The translations under genes and the position numbers were made by a program. 64,000 bases of DNA from contig JAIOJX010000006.1 of assembly GCA_022376925.1 (NCBI GenBank), positions 55,337,658 to 55,401,657 on the forward strand, read 5' to 3'. Of the stretch, positions 24,871-38,124 are shown in pieces (position 1 is the stretch's first letter; each line of letters starts with the position of its first letter). Source of the stretch: Tragulus kanchil. Lineage: Eukaryota > Chordata > Mammalia > Artiodactyla > Tragulidae. The notes under the pieces were generated by a model. The model was not told the origin of the DNA and did not search any database. It worked only from the letters and a program-made list of their open reading frames with translations.

Positions 24871-27066
24871 ATAGCCACAAGGTCACTTTCTTATGGCCAC
24901 ACAACCAGGTGATAGATGAATGCTTCTTGGTAGAAGTACTCTCTCTAACCTTGTGCATCGTTTTGTAGTTCTATGAAAAACTTTAATATAGCCCTGTGTT
25001 TTAGCCAGGTACCACCTGTCTGTCTCTAACCCAGGATTCTGAGGTCCCACAAGATAGTAACCCAATCTTGTACATTTTCAAAGCTCACCATTACTGACAT
25101 AGTCATCATTATCCAGGAGATGTGCAATTCATAGCTTAAAGTGATCTGAAATACTTGGGTGATCTTGCTCTTGGCTCAGTGCTCCATTCATTACACAAAG
25201 AAGCAGCATGGTAGTAAAGAACTAAATCCTGGATACAAACTCAAGGTAAAATATTTCAACCTTGTCATTAAAATTACAGATAAGTTTTCCAAGCCCTTCT
25301 TTTAACCATTTTGACCTCAGCTCTCATATAATATTATAGACAAAGATAATGCATTCTCATACCAGCCAGCAGGAAAAGGTCAGGTTTTTCAGGTGCCTTT
25401 GACTCTTCATATTCAGAGACAGAATCATTGAAAAGCTTTGATATATTTCTCCTAAGAGATTTTAAATTTATGCCATGTCACCCCATCATCAGACATTGAT
25501 TTCAACAAGAAAATTAAAAAAAAATAATCTGCTCTGTGCCAAATACTGGGCAAACAGTTGGCTAGAAACTTGCTTAACTGAATTACTGAAAACTTACTCT
25601 ATGCTCTGAAAAAAAAAAAAAAAACAATAGCAGTTATATTATTTTCCCTGGGCTGCTGTAACAAATTGCCAAAACCTTGGTGGCTTAAAACATCAGAGAT
25701 TTATCTTTCACAATTCTAGAGGCTGGAAGTCCAAAAACAAGTTGTTAGCAGGGCACACTCTTTCTGGAAGGGCTAGGGAAGAATCCTTCCTGCTTTCTCC
25801 TAGTTTCTGGTCACTCCTGGCAATTCCTTGGTATTCCAGACTCTGCCTCTGTCACCTCTGTGTCTGTCTCTAGGGTCTGTCCTCTTCTTAAATGGAGCCC
25901 ACTCTAAATCCGGGATGACTTTCTCTGTAGATCTTAACTAATTACATCTGCAAAGTCCTTTTTCTGAATAGCCACAAGGTCACTTTCTTATGGCCACACA
26001 ACCAGGTGATAGATGAATGCTTCTTGGTAGAAGTACTCTCTAACCTTGTGCATCGTTTTGTAGTTCTATGAAAAACTTTAATATAGCCCTGTGTTTTAGC
26101 CAGGTACCACCTGTCTGTCTCTAACCCAGGATTCTGAGGTCCCACAAGATAGTAACCCAATCTTGTACATTTTCAAAGCTCACCATTACTGACATAGTCA
26201 TCATTATCCAGGAGATGTGCAATTCATAGCTTAAAGTGATCTGAAATACTTGGGTGATCTTGCTCTTGGCTCAGTGCTCCATTCATTACACAAAGAAGCA
26301 GCATGGTAGTAAAGAACTAAATCCTGGATACAAACTCAAGGTAAAATATTTCAACCTTGTCATTAAAATTACAGATAAGTTTTCCAAGCCCTTCTTTTAA
26401 CCATTTTGACCTCAGCTCTCATATAATATTATAGACAAAGATAATGCATTCTCATACCAGCCAGCAGGAAAAGGTCAGGTTTTTCAGGTGCCTTTGACTC
26501 TTCATATTCAGAGACAGAATCATTGAAAAGCTTTGATATATTTCTCCTAAGAGATTTTAAATTTATGCCATGTCACCCCATCATCAGACATTGATTTCAA
26601 CAAGAAAATTAAAAAAAAATAATCTGCTCTGTGCCAAATACTGGGCAAACAGTTGGCTAGAAACTTGCTTAACTGAATTACTGAAAACTTACTCTATGCT
26701 CTGAAAAAAAAAAAAAAACAATAGCAGTTATATTATTTTCCCTGGGCTGCTTTAACAAATTGCCAAAACCTTGGTGGCTTAAAACATCAGAGATTTATCT
26801 TTCACAATTCTAGAGGCTGGAAGTCCAAAAACAAGTTGCTAGCAGGGCACACTCTTTCTGGAAGGGCTAGGGAAGAATCCTTCCTGCTTTCTCCTAGTTT
26901 CTGGTCACTCCTGGCAATTCCTTGGTATTCCAGACTCTGCCTCTGTCACCTCTGTGTCTGTCTCTAGGGTCTGTCCTCTTCTTAAATGGAGCCCACTCTA
27001 AATCCGGGATGACTTTCTCTGTAGATCTTAACTAATTACATCTGCAAAGTCCTTTTTTTCTGAATA
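24871..27066. repeat. Direct duplication 9 (copies 24871-25970 and 25968-27066)
   Basis: Offset is 1095-1097 bp. The join is clean on ATA within CTGAATA. Differences are a CT dinucleotide indel (ctctctct against ctctct), G/T (gctGtaac, gctTtaac), T/C (gttgTtag, gttgCtag) and A/T run lengths. Confidence 0.95.
25635..25960 (+). mobile_element. Old interspersed repeat (GCTGTAACAAATT type), recurs fully at 26733-27125
   Basis: GGGCTGCTGTAACAAATTGC, GGTGGCTTAAAACATCAGAG, TCTAGAGGCTGGAAGTCC and, later, ACATCTGCAAAGTCC...AAGGTCACAT are landmarks of a common old mammalian repeat whose family I do not name with confidence. The second rendering is complete because the first is cut at the seam. Confidence 0.6.
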
Positions 27067-27369
27067 AGGTCACATTTTTGAGGCTCCAGGTGGAGATGAA
27101 TTCTGAAGGGACACCATTCAATAGCTATGGTTGCATTTCGCTGTCTGGGGTCTGCATGGATAAGACTGGCAGTAAATGAGCTGACCTATTTCCATGAATG
27201 AATTCCTCCCATCTTACTTCTGGTTCTTCACAGTCTAGTGCTCTGTCCTGTGTATACCCAGGTTCAGACTGCTCTCTTGGATTCTGAGCTCCTGATTCAA
27301 GTGATTCTTTTACATATGATACTGGTTGTCATGTGCTTGCCAAGCTACGGATTTGCCCTTTGTTATCTA

Positions 27370-28330
27370 CCTTACTTCATTCAATAAATATTCACTAGAT
27401 ACTTCCAAGTGTCATGCATTGTCTTGGATGCTGGTTTCTCAGCGATGACAGACAAGGTCTGTACCCCCATGGGGTAGCGGAAGCAAAAAACAAGCAAAGA
27501 GGTACTCGGCACCCAAAACAGTATCTGGCACATAGTAGGTGTGCAGTGAGTATTTGTGGTTTTATAGAATGAGCAGCTAAGTTTCTGATAGTGAGACTGA
27601 TATGAAGGAAATAGATTAATATGAAATAGAACATTTAAGTAAGGTCCATATGGAAGGTTTCCTCTAATCAGATGTTGATTAGACTGAAATGTGAAGAAAA
27701 GGAAGAAACTAGCTTAGGAGGAGGTATGTCTGAGACAGAGGAAAGAGCAAGTGAAACATCACTGAGTTGAGAACAAATTGGTTGTTTGAGGGGACAGAGA
27801 GCAGTGTGACAGAGGTAAACTGAGCAAAAGTGCTAGTCAATTATTCGTGTTCGACTCTTTGTAACCTCATGGGTTGTAGCCTGCCAGACTCCTTTGTCCA
27901 TGGAATTCTCCAGGCAAGATTACTGGAGTGAGTAGCCATTCACTTCTCAGGGCATCTTCTTGGACCCAGGGATTGAACCCAGGTCTCCTGCATTGCAGGC
28001 AGATTCTTTACCATCTGAACAACCCTGGGTCCCCAAACTAAGCAAAGAGGAGACCAATTCAAGGTGGTGTCCAAAAAATAGAGGAAAGTTCAGTTATACA
28101 CTGGAGATCAAAGAAGTTTGGGCTTGCTTTCCAGGGCAACTGGAAGTCATCTGAGGTTTAAGTGGTGAATCAATCTGGTTTAACTCATGAATTAAAGATT
28201 CTACTCTGAGGAGAAAAGTTTGTAGGAGGCAAGATTTGAGGAAGGAAGACAGTTTAGGAAATGCATTGGTTAGGATGTTTTTGCACATAAACAGGTCATA
28301 GGTATAAAAGATGTTCATCCCTTCAGTCCT
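27370..28330 (+). mobile_element. L2-like relics interrupted by a Bov-tA
   Basis: TTCATTCAATAAATATTCAC and GACAGACAAGGTCTGTACCC, then AGGTTTCCTCTAATCAGATG and CAGAGAGCAGTGTGAC, resume after the SINE at 27829-28034. Family assignment is by resemblance only. Confidence 0.4.
27829..28034 (-). mobile_element. Bov-tA SINE
   Basis: Antisense element with GTCCATGGAATTCTCCAGGC and a head complement ending near CCTGGGTCCCC. Flanked by AAACTGAGCAAA and AAACTAAGCAAA, a 12 bp target-site duplication with one change. It interrupts an L2-like relic. Confidence 0.88.
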
Positions 28331-28352
28331 TAGTGTAATCAAAAAAGGACAG

Positions 28353-30469
28353 TGCTGGCCATAGCCAAAGGGTTGGTCTATCTACGAATAGACTCATCCA
28401 TTAACCTGAATAAATAGCATCATTTTCCATGTGACATGATGTGTAGAAAATTGGAAAGCACTGCTCTAAAGAATATTTTTCCTATTTTCTGTCCATACAG
28501 CTTCTTTTACACACTCTGTGTGTGGAGAATTTCCCACTGTGGCACCTGGTCTCTGAGATGTCCTCCAATGATCCCCAAATCCTGGTATTCATACCCCTGT
28601 GTAGTCCCTTCCCACATTGTACCAAGGTTTAGTTTGTGTAAGTAACAGAACATGATAAAAGTCATTTCTAAGATTAGGTTGCAAAAGACTATGGCTTATT
28701 GGATCTCTCTTGGGTCATTCACTCTGGGTCAGCCACCTGCCATGTCTTGAGAATATCTAGGTATCCCTGTGGAGAGGCCACATGGCAGGGAACTGAGACT
28801 TCCAGCCAATAACCAACCAGTAAACCTTCTTGAAAGCAGCCCCAGTCAAACCTTTCAGTGTAACAGTCCTGGCCAACAACTTGACTGCAATCTCATGAAA
28901 GACCTTGAAGCATAACCACCCAGCTAAGTTGCCCTCAGGTTCCTGAGCTCCGAAACTATGAAATACCAAATTTCAGTTGTTTCAACTTGCTAAGTTTGCG
29001 GCTTATTTGTTACATAGCAATATAGATAGCTAAAGCATTTCCCCTTTGAACTGTATGACTCCAAGATGGAAGCCTTTATTGGTTTCCCTTGAAGCTGGGG
29101 TGAAGGCAGGTGGCCTGAGCTTTGCCAGTGTGACTCATCTGATATGGTTCAGGAAATGATGACATGAAAGAGGAGAACTGATTCTGGGAAATGGTGGAGG
29201 GAAACTCAGCTTCCAGAGGAGGCAGAAGTAAAGGTGCTAGTGGTATCTCCCATGCCCAGCCTCAGTCTCTGTGGTCTGCTGTGCCTGCCCTGAGTGATGG
29301 CGGAGTGGAAAGTGTCCACTGGACCTGTCTGCTTATGTCACATGGAGGTAATGTTTTGGATCCCAAACCTGATGCACTCCAAATCCAGGAAAATTTTTTT
29401 AAGCTATCTAGTGACCTAGACGAATAAAGACTGCTGGCCATAGCCAAAGGGTTGGTCTATCTACGAATAGACTCATCCATTAACCTGAATAAATAGCATC
29501 ATTTTCCATGTGACATGATGTGTAGAAAATTGGAAAGCACTGCTCTAAAGAATATTTTTCCTATTTTCTGTCCATACAGCTTCTTTTACACACTCTGTGT
29601 GTGGAGAATTTCCCACTGTGGCACCTGGTCTCTGAGATGTCCTCCAATGATCCCCAAATCCTGGTATTCATACCCCTGTGTAGTCCCTTCCCACATTGTA
29701 CCAAGGTTTAGTTTGTGTAAGTAACAGAACATGATAAAAGTCATTTCTAAGATTAGGTTGCAAAAGACTATGGCTTATTGGATCTCTCTTGGGTCATTCA
29801 CTCTGGGTCAGCCACCTGCCATGTCTTGAGAATATCTAGGTATCCCTGTGGAGAGGCCACATGGCAGGGAACTGAGACTTCCAGCCAATAACCAACCAGT
29901 AAACCTTCTTGAAAGCAGCCCCAGTCAAACCTTTCAGTGTAACAGTCCTGGCCAACAACTTGACTGCAATCTCATGAAAGACCTTGAAGCATAACCACCC
30001 AGCTAAGTTGCCCTCAGGTTCCTGAGCTCCGAAACTATGAAATACCAAATTTCAGTTGTTTCAACTTGCTAAGTTTGCGGCTTATTTGTTACATAGCAAT
30101 ATAGATAGCTAAAGCATTTCCCCTTTGAACTGTATGACTCCAAGATGGAAGCCTTTATTGGTTTCCCTTGAAGCTGGGGTGAAGGCAGGTGGCCTGAGCT
30201 TTGCCAGTGTGACTCATCTGATATGGTTCAGGAAATGATGACATGAAAGAGGAGAACTGATTCTGGGAAATGGTGGAGGGAAACTCAGCTTCCAGAGGAG
30301 GCAGAAGTAAAGGTGCTAGTGGTATCTCCCATGCCCAGCCTCAGTCTCTGTGGTCTGCTGTGCCTGCCCTGAGTGATGGCGGAGTGGAAAGTGTCCACTG
30401 GACCTGTCTGCTTATGTCACATGGAGGTAATGTTTTGGATCCCAAACCTGATGCACTCCAAATCCAGGA
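28353..30469. repeat. Direct duplication 10 (copies 28353-29390 and 29432-30469)
   Basis: Offset is 1079 bp. The seam 29391-29431 is a collapsed version of 30470-30510 followed by a collapsed version of the bases before 28353. An LTR-like relic is duplicated. Confidence 0.95.
28553..29036 (+). mobile_element. ERVL-MaLR-like solo LTR relic, recurs at 29632-30115
   Basis: GATGTCCTCCAATGATCCCC, TAAGATTAGGTTGCAAAAGAC, CTTGACTGCAATCTCATGAA, CCCAGCTAAGTTGCCCTCAG and TGTTACATAGCAATATAGATAG follow the order of an old mammalian MaLR-type LTR as I remember it. The family name is from memory. No retroviral coding sequence is visible. Confidence 0.55.
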
Positions 30470-32338
30470 CATTCTTTCACACGTTTTGTTTAAGCTATCT
30501 AGTGACCTATGTTGTTGACAACTAGAAACTTGGACTGACACAGAAGTCTTTGAAATCAAGAAAAGCACTGCCTCAGAGTGACTTAAATAATGTGGAAATA
30601 AATTCCCTCCTATCACAAAAAGGCTACAGAGATATACCATCAAGACTCTGGGCCCACTTTACTAGAGCTTAAGAAGCTTTGCCCTTCTCTCAGTGTGTGG
30701 TCCATCTTCTCTGGCTCATCCCAGTTTGGCTGTGGCAGTTCTGAGCATCAGGTTAGACACAACAACGTCCAAAGATAGAAGGAGGCCCTATTTTCCTTGT
30801 ATCCCTTTTATAAGAGTGAAGAACCTTACTCAGGAGACTTCTATAAACTTTCCTTCATGTCTTATTGGCCACAGTTTGATCAAGCACTCATTCCTAAAGC
30901 AGCCACTGCTTTAGGAGAATGGTATACCACTGTTGCCTTGGATTAATTAGGCTCTACCTCTGGGATCTGGGGATGGAGCCAGACTCCTTTAAAGCACCTG
31001 GCCAAAGAAGGTGGTTCCATGAAAAACATCAGGGCTCTCCTAGAGATTCATAGATTTTGAGTAAATGAGTGACAATCAGCTATAGACGGTTATTACAGAG
31101 TCCAGGCAGGCAATTACAGAGGTTTATATTAGAGTAATGGAGATGAGGGAACAGAGAGAAGAAAACAGATTGAGATATATTACATATTTAAAAGCAATAA
31201 AATTTGCTGGTGGATTGAATTGGGGCAAAAAAGGAAAAAGCGGGTAAGGCAAGGTGTATGACTCCAAGATGAGCTTTGCCCTTGAAGCTGGGGTGAAGGC
31301 AGGTGGCCTGAGCTTTGCCAGTGTGACTCATCTGATATGGTTCAGGAAATGATGACATGAAAGAGGAGAACTGATTCTGGGAAATGGTGGAGGGAAACTC
31401 AGCTTCCAGAGGAGGCAGAAGTAAAGGTGCTAGTGGTATCTCCCATGCCCAGCCTCAGTCTCTGTGGTCTGCTGTGCCTGCCCTGAGTGATGGCGGGAGT
31501 GGAAAGTGTCCACTGGACCTGTCTGCTTATGTCACATGGAGGTAATGTTTTGGATCCCAAACCTGATGCACTCCAAATCCAGGACATTCTTTCACACGTT
31601 TTGTTTAAGCTATCTAGTGACCTATGTTGTTGACAACTAGAAACTTGGACTGACACAGAAGTCTTTGAAATCAAGAAAAGCACTGCCTCAGAGTGACTTA
31701 AATAATGTGGAAATAAATTCCCTCCTATCACAAAAAGGCTACAGAGATATACCATCAAGACTCTGGGCCCACTTTACTAGAGCTTAAGAAGCTTTGCCCT
31801 TCTCTCAGTGTGTGGTCCATCTTCTCTGGCTCATCCCAGTTTGGCTGTGGCAGTTCTGAGCATCAGGTTAGACACAACAACGTCCAAAGATAGAAGGAGG
31901 CCCTATTTTCTTTGTATCCCTTTTATAAGAGTGAAGAACCTTACTCAGGAGACTTCTATAAACTTTCCTTCATGTCTTATTGGCCACAGTTTGATCAAGC
32001 ACTCATTCCTAAAGCAGCCACTGCTTTAGGAGAATGGTATACCACTGTTGCCTTGGATTAATTAGGCTCTACCTCTGGGATCTGGGGATGGAGCCAGACT
32101 CCTTTAAAGCACCTGGCCAAAGAAGGTGGTTCCATGAAAAACATCAGGGCTCTCCTAGAGATTCATAGATTTTGAGTAAATGAGTGACAATCAGCTATAG
32201 ACGGTTATTACAGAGTCCAGGCAGGCAATTACAGAGGTTTATATTAGAGTAATGGAGATGAGGGAACAGAGAGAAGAAAACAGATTGAGATATATTACAT
32301 ATTTAAAAGCAATAAAATTTGCTGGTGGATTGAATTGG
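30165..32338. repeat. Direct duplication 11 (copies 30165-31223 and 31279-32338)
   Basis: Offset is 1114-1115 bp. It overlaps duplication 10, so about 300 bp is present three times. Differences include G-run length (ggcggag, ggcgggag) and C/T in ttttcCttg/ttttcTttg. The seam 31224-31278 mixes degraded readings of both flanks. Confidence 0.95.
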
Positions 32339-33668
32339 CAAGGAAAGCATGGGGAAGAGAGAAGGGGAATGATGCATTCATTAGTTTATACCTGATCATT
32401 TAAATTCATGATTTACTTAAATAAGGAAGGCTGGGAAGAAACAGGTAAGGATGAAGTTATACACCTGAATGGTTACCAAGTAGACAGTTTCACATATGAG
32501 TTTAGAGCTGAATGGGAAATAATGGATTAAGATCAGAACTTGAGAGTCATGAGTATATAGAGAGAATTTAAAACCCTACCACCAAGTGAAATGCCTTGAG
32601 GAAATGTATAGCAAGATGGAAGTCCAAGAACCAAGCACAGGCCAGGGAGAAGAGCTGGTAGTCAGGTAGTAGAGATGTCAATAGAGGAGAAAGAAACTGA
32701 GTAGCCTGGGGGAAAGAAAACCAAGATAGACCTTAGAATTCTGGAGATGGTTCTAATTGTTGTCCTCTAACCTCTCCTGTCCTGATTCCAACTGCCTCCC
32801 CAACTCCATCCCAGATATCTGTGCTTGAAGATAACAGCCATCTTTGCATTTTTAAAAATTTTTATTATTTTAAAAAATTCTTTATTTTAAAGGTTTTACA
32901 GAGTTTTGTTGTTCACAGACATGTATGTTCCCAGATCAGTCATACGCATTTTAACATGCATCTGCATTTGAAATTTTACATAGCATATTTAAGTGGGTTT
33001 CAATCCCAACTGAGCCTAAAAAAAAATCACTGGAGATTGATGAAAAATAGGAATATAAATGAAGAGAAAAAAGAAAAACACCTTGAGAAACTTGTCTCTT
33101 TTTTCTTTCTTGAATCATATATGCGAGACATTTCCCTCGTAATCAACAAAACAAGCATTGACTATATCTTTTACTACCTGCAAATATTTTAAAATTTAAA
33201 TAAATGAAGAACTATTTTATTGAGGTAGGATCCTTAAGGCAGTAGTTATTTTGCAGCTATTGTGGGGGAAAAAACTTACGTTCAGTTAGAGGAAACTTTG
33301 CTAAATCTCAGCCCTGGTGGGTTGCAGATAGAGAAGCTGAGGTCTCTGTACTGGAGGAAGCCAGTTCTAATGCCTGCAAGAAAGGTCCAAGTGCAAAAGA
33401 GAAGTAGCAAAATAATGCAGACCAGGATATCAGTGGAGAGATCCAGACCACAGTGGTAGTGCTGATTTGTCACTCAGGTGGGATTGGGTTAGGAATAATT
33501 AGAACACAAAGTGTTTTTCTTGTAGTTTATCATGTAATCACCTGGGCTTTGATCAATTCTTTAGTGAGCTTATATATTTTTATATTAGGCTTTTTATATA
33601 ATTTTAGATTAGATTTGGTTTTCCTGATGTTATCCAGAGGGATCACAAGAGGCTCTAAGAATGTATAT

Positions 33669-33877
33669 TGTTTAGTTGCTAAGTCATGTCTGACTCTTTT
33701 GCAACCCCATGGACTGTAACCCAATAAGCTCCAATGTCTGTGGGATTTCCCAGGCAAGAATACTGGAGTGGATTGTCATTTCCTTACCCAGGAGATCTTC
33801 CTAACCCAGGGACTGAATCCACGTCTCCTGTATTGGCAGGCAGAGGATTCTTTACCAGTAAGCCACCTGGGAAGCCA
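33669..33877 (-). mobile_element. Bov-tA SINE
   Basis: Antisense element. The target-site duplication is TAAGAATGTATAT / TAAGACTGTATAT on either side. Second copy at 34791-34999. Confidence 0.88.
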
Positions 33878-34790
33878 GTAAGACTGTATATAAAATTTTA
33901 AAAATCCTGCCAGGCAGCTCAGATATGAAATTCATGGGAAGCCACTTGATCTCCTGTATTGGCAGGCAGAGGATTCTGATTTTAAAAATTTTATTATTTT
34001 AAAAACTTTATTTTAAAGGTTTTACAGAGTTTTGTTGTTCACAGACATGTATGTTCCCAGATCAGTCATACGCATTTTAACATGCATCTGCATTTGAAAT
34101 TTTACATAGCATATTTAAGTGGGTTTCAATCCCAACTGAGCCTAAAAAAAAATCACTGGAGATTGATGAAAATAGGAATATAAATGAAGAGAAAAAGAAA
34201 AACACCTTGAGAAACTTGTCTCTTTTTCTTTCTTGAATCATATATCGAGACATTTCCCTCGTAATCAACAAAACAAGCATTGACTATATCTTTTACTACC
34301 TGCAAATATTTTAAAATTTAAATAAATGAAGAACTATTTTATTGAGGTAGGATCCTTAAGGCAGTAGTTATTTTGCAGCTATTGTGGGGGAAAAAACTTA
34401 CGTTCAGTTAGAGGAAACTTTGCTAAATCTCAGCCCTGGTGGGTTGCAGATAGAGAAGCTGAGGTCTCTGTACTGGAGGAAGCCAGTTCTAATGCCTGCA
34501 AGAAAGGTCCAAGTGCAAAAGAGAAGTAGCAAAATAATGCAGACCAGGATATCAGTGGAGAGATCCAGACCACAGTGGTAGTGCTGATTTGTCACTCAGG
34601 TGGGATTGGGTTAGGAATAATTAGAACACAAAGTGTTTTTCTTGTAGTTTATCATGTAATCACCTGGGCTTTGATCAATTCTTTAGTGAGCTTATATATT
34701 TTTATATTAGGCTTTTTATATAATTTTAGATTAGATTTGGTTTTCCTGATGTTATCCAGAGGGATCACAAGAGGCTCTAAGAATGTATAT

Positions 34791-34999
34791 TGTTTAGTTG
34801 CTAAGTCATGTCTGACTCTTTTGCAACCCCATGGACTGTAACCCAATAAGCTCCAATGTCTGTGGGATTTCCCAGGCAAGAATACTGGAGTGGATTGTCA
34901 TTTCCTTACCCAGGAGATCTTCCTAACCCAGGGACTGAATCCACGTCTCCTGTATTGGCAGGCAGAGGATTCTTTACCAGTAAGCCACCTGGGAAGCCA
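34791..34999 (-). mobile_element. Bov-tA SINE, second copy within duplication 12
   Basis: Same insertion as 33669-33877, with the same flanks. Confidence 0.88.
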
Positions 35000-35064
35000 G
35001 TAAGACTGTATATAAAATTTTAAAAATCCTGCCAGGCAGCTCTGATATGAAATTCATGGGAAGC

Positions 35065-35290
35065 ATATTGTGTGATAGTTAAATTTCAGTCTTTGGAATC
35101 TCCCTAAGACATGTTTAAATCTTGATCCCATGACTTGCTAGCTGTGTGACCTTGGGCAGGTGACTTGTGCTTCAGAGTTTGTGTTCCCATCTAAAAGTCA
35201 GGATGATAAAAACAGTATCTAGTTCAAATGGGTAATACATTTAGACACATAAAGCACAGATACTGTGTACTGCAGAGCAAGCACTTGATA
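35065..35290 (+). mobile_element. MIR SINE
   Basis: TGCTAGCTGTGTGACCTTGG, GCAGGTGACTT and AGGATGATAAAAACAGTATC in MIR order. It starts where unique sequence resumes after duplication 12. Confidence 0.8.
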
Positions 35291-35514
35291 AGTGTTGGCT
35301 ATAAGTGGCCAGTCTGGAAAGACCACCTGTGATGTAATGTAGATTGATCAGACCCCATCCATCCTCATATGCAGGAAACAAAACCAAGGTGCAGGTCTGA
35401 TTGCATCCATCAGAGATGGGTGAAAGAACAGGGCCAGTGCTGCTCTTTTGGTTATTTGGACCTTTCAGCTCTAGCACGTGGACCCTGTGCTCTCACCTGA
35501 ATTCACTGTAGCAC

Positions 35515-35695
35515 CTGAAGAGGAGGGCTGGGCTCAGGAGTCACACAGCTCACCACTACCACTGATCAGCTGTGTGACCTTAGGAAGGCTATTTGATTTG
35601 GGGGTTTGTTACCTCCACTGAAAAGTAAGTATAGTTAATAATAATGCCCTCCTTTATAAGCTTGTTATGCAGATTATATAAGCTAGTCTATTTAG
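35515..35695 (+). mobile_element. MIR SINE
   Basis: GATCAGCTGTGTGACCTTAG, a degraded T-rich centre and AATAATAATGCCCTCCTTTA in MIR order. A Bov-tA follows directly. Confidence 0.7.
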
Positions 35696-35699
35696 AGCA

Positions 35700-35912
35700 G
35701 AGCTTCCCAGGTGACTCTACTGTAAAAGAATTCACTTCCCAATGCAGAAAACATAAGAGATGTGGGTTCAATCAGAAAGACTCCTTGAAGGAGGGCATGG
35801 CAACCCACTGCAGTATTCTTGCCTGGAGAATCTTATGGACAGGCTATAGTCCTTAGAATAGTCTTTAGAATTACAAACAGCTGGACACAACTGAAGCAGC
35901 TTAGCATGTAGC
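35700..35912 (+). mobile_element. Bov-tA SINE, diverged
   Basis: Head AGCTTCCCAGGTGACTCTAC and a body with losses around the B-box and the CCATGG motif. ATTTAGAGCA occurs just before it and again near 35920, consistent with a target-site duplication. Confidence 0.82.
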
Positions 35913-36454
35913 ATTTAGAGCATTAGAGCATTTTTAGAGTGTCTGGCACATAGCATGAGGTCAAAAAGATAAAAAAGATAATAGTAAATGAGTAAATAGT
36001 AAAAAAGTAAATAGTAAATAGTAAAATAATAGAAACATAATAAGTATAATAATAACTTTCAAACAGACCTCTAGAATTACAGAGTCTGCTTTGCTTCCTG
36101 ACAAGAGCTTTGCAGAATGGATTTATGGAAAGAAAATGAGAAGAAAATTAGGAGCCTATAGGTTAGAGATGGGAAGGAAAAGTCAAGAAAATTTGCAATG
36201 AGCATAAGTCAAAGTATAAGCAGCATTAAAAGGATGAAAGTTTGGATAATGAATGTAAGATAGAATAAGACAAAAGCTTATATATGGGAATTTAATATTC
36301 AACCCTGAAGCTGTATCAAAAAGTTGTTTCATTAAGTGATCCTCAATAGACATTAGAAAAAATAGGCATTTGATGAATTGATTGGTTATTTAAATGTGAT
36401 TACATACTAATCTCTTTAGCTGATAACCTGAAACCTGGTTCTTTGGACAGAGTG

Positions 36455-36675
36455 TTGTTGTGATTGTGCTGTGCTCAATCATGTCCGACTTGGTGACCCC
36501 ATGGACTGTAGCCTGCCAGGCTTCTCTATCCATGGTATTTTCCAGGCTAGATACTGGAGCAGGTTGCCATTTCCTTCTGCAGGGGATCTTTCCGACCCAA
36601 GGATTGAACCTGTATCTCTTGAGACTCCTGCATTGGCTGGTAGATTCTTTACCATTGCACAATCTAGGAAGCCTC
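36455..36675 (-). mobile_element. Bov-tA SINE
   Basis: Antisense element from TTGTTGTGATTG to GGAAGCC. Perfect 12 bp target-site duplication TTGGACAGAGTG at 36443-36454 and 36676-36687. Confidence 0.92.
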
Positions 36676-37446
36676 TTGGACAGAGTGAGGGCTGAGAAAA
36701 ACATGTGGCCTTCTTGATGCCCTTATCGCATTTTGTACAAATCTCCACTCACGAATAAGGCTAGAGGCAATGAAATGGATGCTTCTCTTATAGTATGTGT
36801 GTGTATACTCAGAGATTTTTGTCAAAACTATTTGTTGCTAAGCAAAGATCATGAAAGGAATTGTTGAAAACCTTTGAATGTTTAATACCTTAATTAAGGT
36901 ATAAACATGCACATAAACATGCATATCGATCACTTAATAAGCAGGCACCTGAGTGCAGGTCAACCTACACTGCATGCATTTTTGGCATCTAGGAGGGAGA
37001 GAAGCTTCCTGCAGAAGATAATAAAAAGCATGGCTTATGTGGAGTCTTTTCTTCTGGCCCTTCTTTAGCTAGTTGGACATTCCATGACCGCTATGACACA
37101 GTCTAGCCAATTTTGGATTCCATTATCTCCTCTCTTTCCAGTGGCCCCAGTGACTCCAGCAGTTTCCTAGACCTGTCCAGGGTGAATGACATCAGCTACT
37201 TTGAAAGGGAACTCCAGGGATGCAAATGTATTTTTTTTAAGTTAATTGGTGAGAGAGTGTCCTAAAGTGCAAGTTTCTCTCAGTCAGTACAAATCTGACC
37301 TCTGCTCTGTCTTCTGACCTCATTCTGAAAAAATGAACAAATGGAGAACCACGAGTATCTAAGAGCAGAGGAATGCCAGGTCCTCTGACCCAGAACATTG
37401 CCGTCTGTTCCTTTCAGTGTATCCTTCTACGGTGTGTCTGTTAAAT

Positions 37447-37669
37447 GCGTGCTCTTATGCTCAGTTGCTCAGTCCTGTCTGACTTTGCAACTCCATGAAC
37501 TATAGCCCACCAGGCTTCTCTGTCCATGGAACTTTTCAGGCAAGAATACTGGAGTGGGTTGCTATTTCCTACTCCAGGGGATCTTGTCAACCCAGGAAAA
37601 GAACCTATGTCTCTTGCATCTCCTGCATTGGCAGGCAGATTCTTTACCATTGTACCATCTGGGAAGCTA
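37447..37669 (-). mobile_element. Bov-tA SINE
   Basis: Antisense element. Perfect 10 bp target-site duplication TCTGTTAAAT at 37437-37446 and 37670-37679. Confidence 0.92.
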
Positions 37670-38124
37670 TCTGTTAAATAGTAAAGATAATAAATCTCTA
37701 CTTTCTTTAAAGTCAAAGGAATTTTAATTATAACGTTGTAATTGGCCACCATAATACTGGGAAGGAACCCACACAGGTCATGAAGGAATAATGAAGATTA
37801 AGCAGAACAATCACGATGCAGTGATATCAGACATGTGGGCATGTGGGGTCAGTCCAAGTTTGTCTTCTTTTCATCTCTTGAGAAAAACTTAACTACCAAC
37901 AGAGAAGGACCAAGCTCAGAAGATAAGCCCAAAACAAGAGACTGGTTTTTATGGAACCCGAACTCAGTTCTAGTCTCTTGGTCCATGTGCTTTGTACTTT
38001 AGGCTCTAGGGCAGATGTGAGGAGGCACCCCTGTTTGCATAACAAAGCAGGAGCTTTGTGAGTGTTTTGTGGGAGTGCTACTTGCCAGGAGAGAGAGAAT
38101 GGGCTCACCAAAGAACAAGTCAGG

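Larger units (their letters stand above)
32851..35064. repeat. Direct duplication 12 (copies 32851-33942 and 33981-35064)
   Basis: Offset shrinks from about 1130 to 1122 bp because the first 250 bp of copy 2 has repeated single-base losses in A, T and G runs. The seam contains a 27 bp repeat of the Bov-tA end at 33826-33852. A Bov-tA is duplicated. Confidence 0.95.

Noticed and set aside
29191..31758. Repeated 78-119 codon frames (plus and minus) around the VEGNSASRGG reading
   Set aside because: They arise from one segment seen three times through duplications 10 and 11. The frames change with a single G-run indel, and no splice context or known protein match is apparent.
32821..33192. 123-codon plus-strand open frame
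   Set aside because: Low-complexity Phe/Lys/His-rich translation in AT-rich intergenic DNA. Its second rendering (from about 33981) is frame-broken by single-base losses, and no domain is recognisable.
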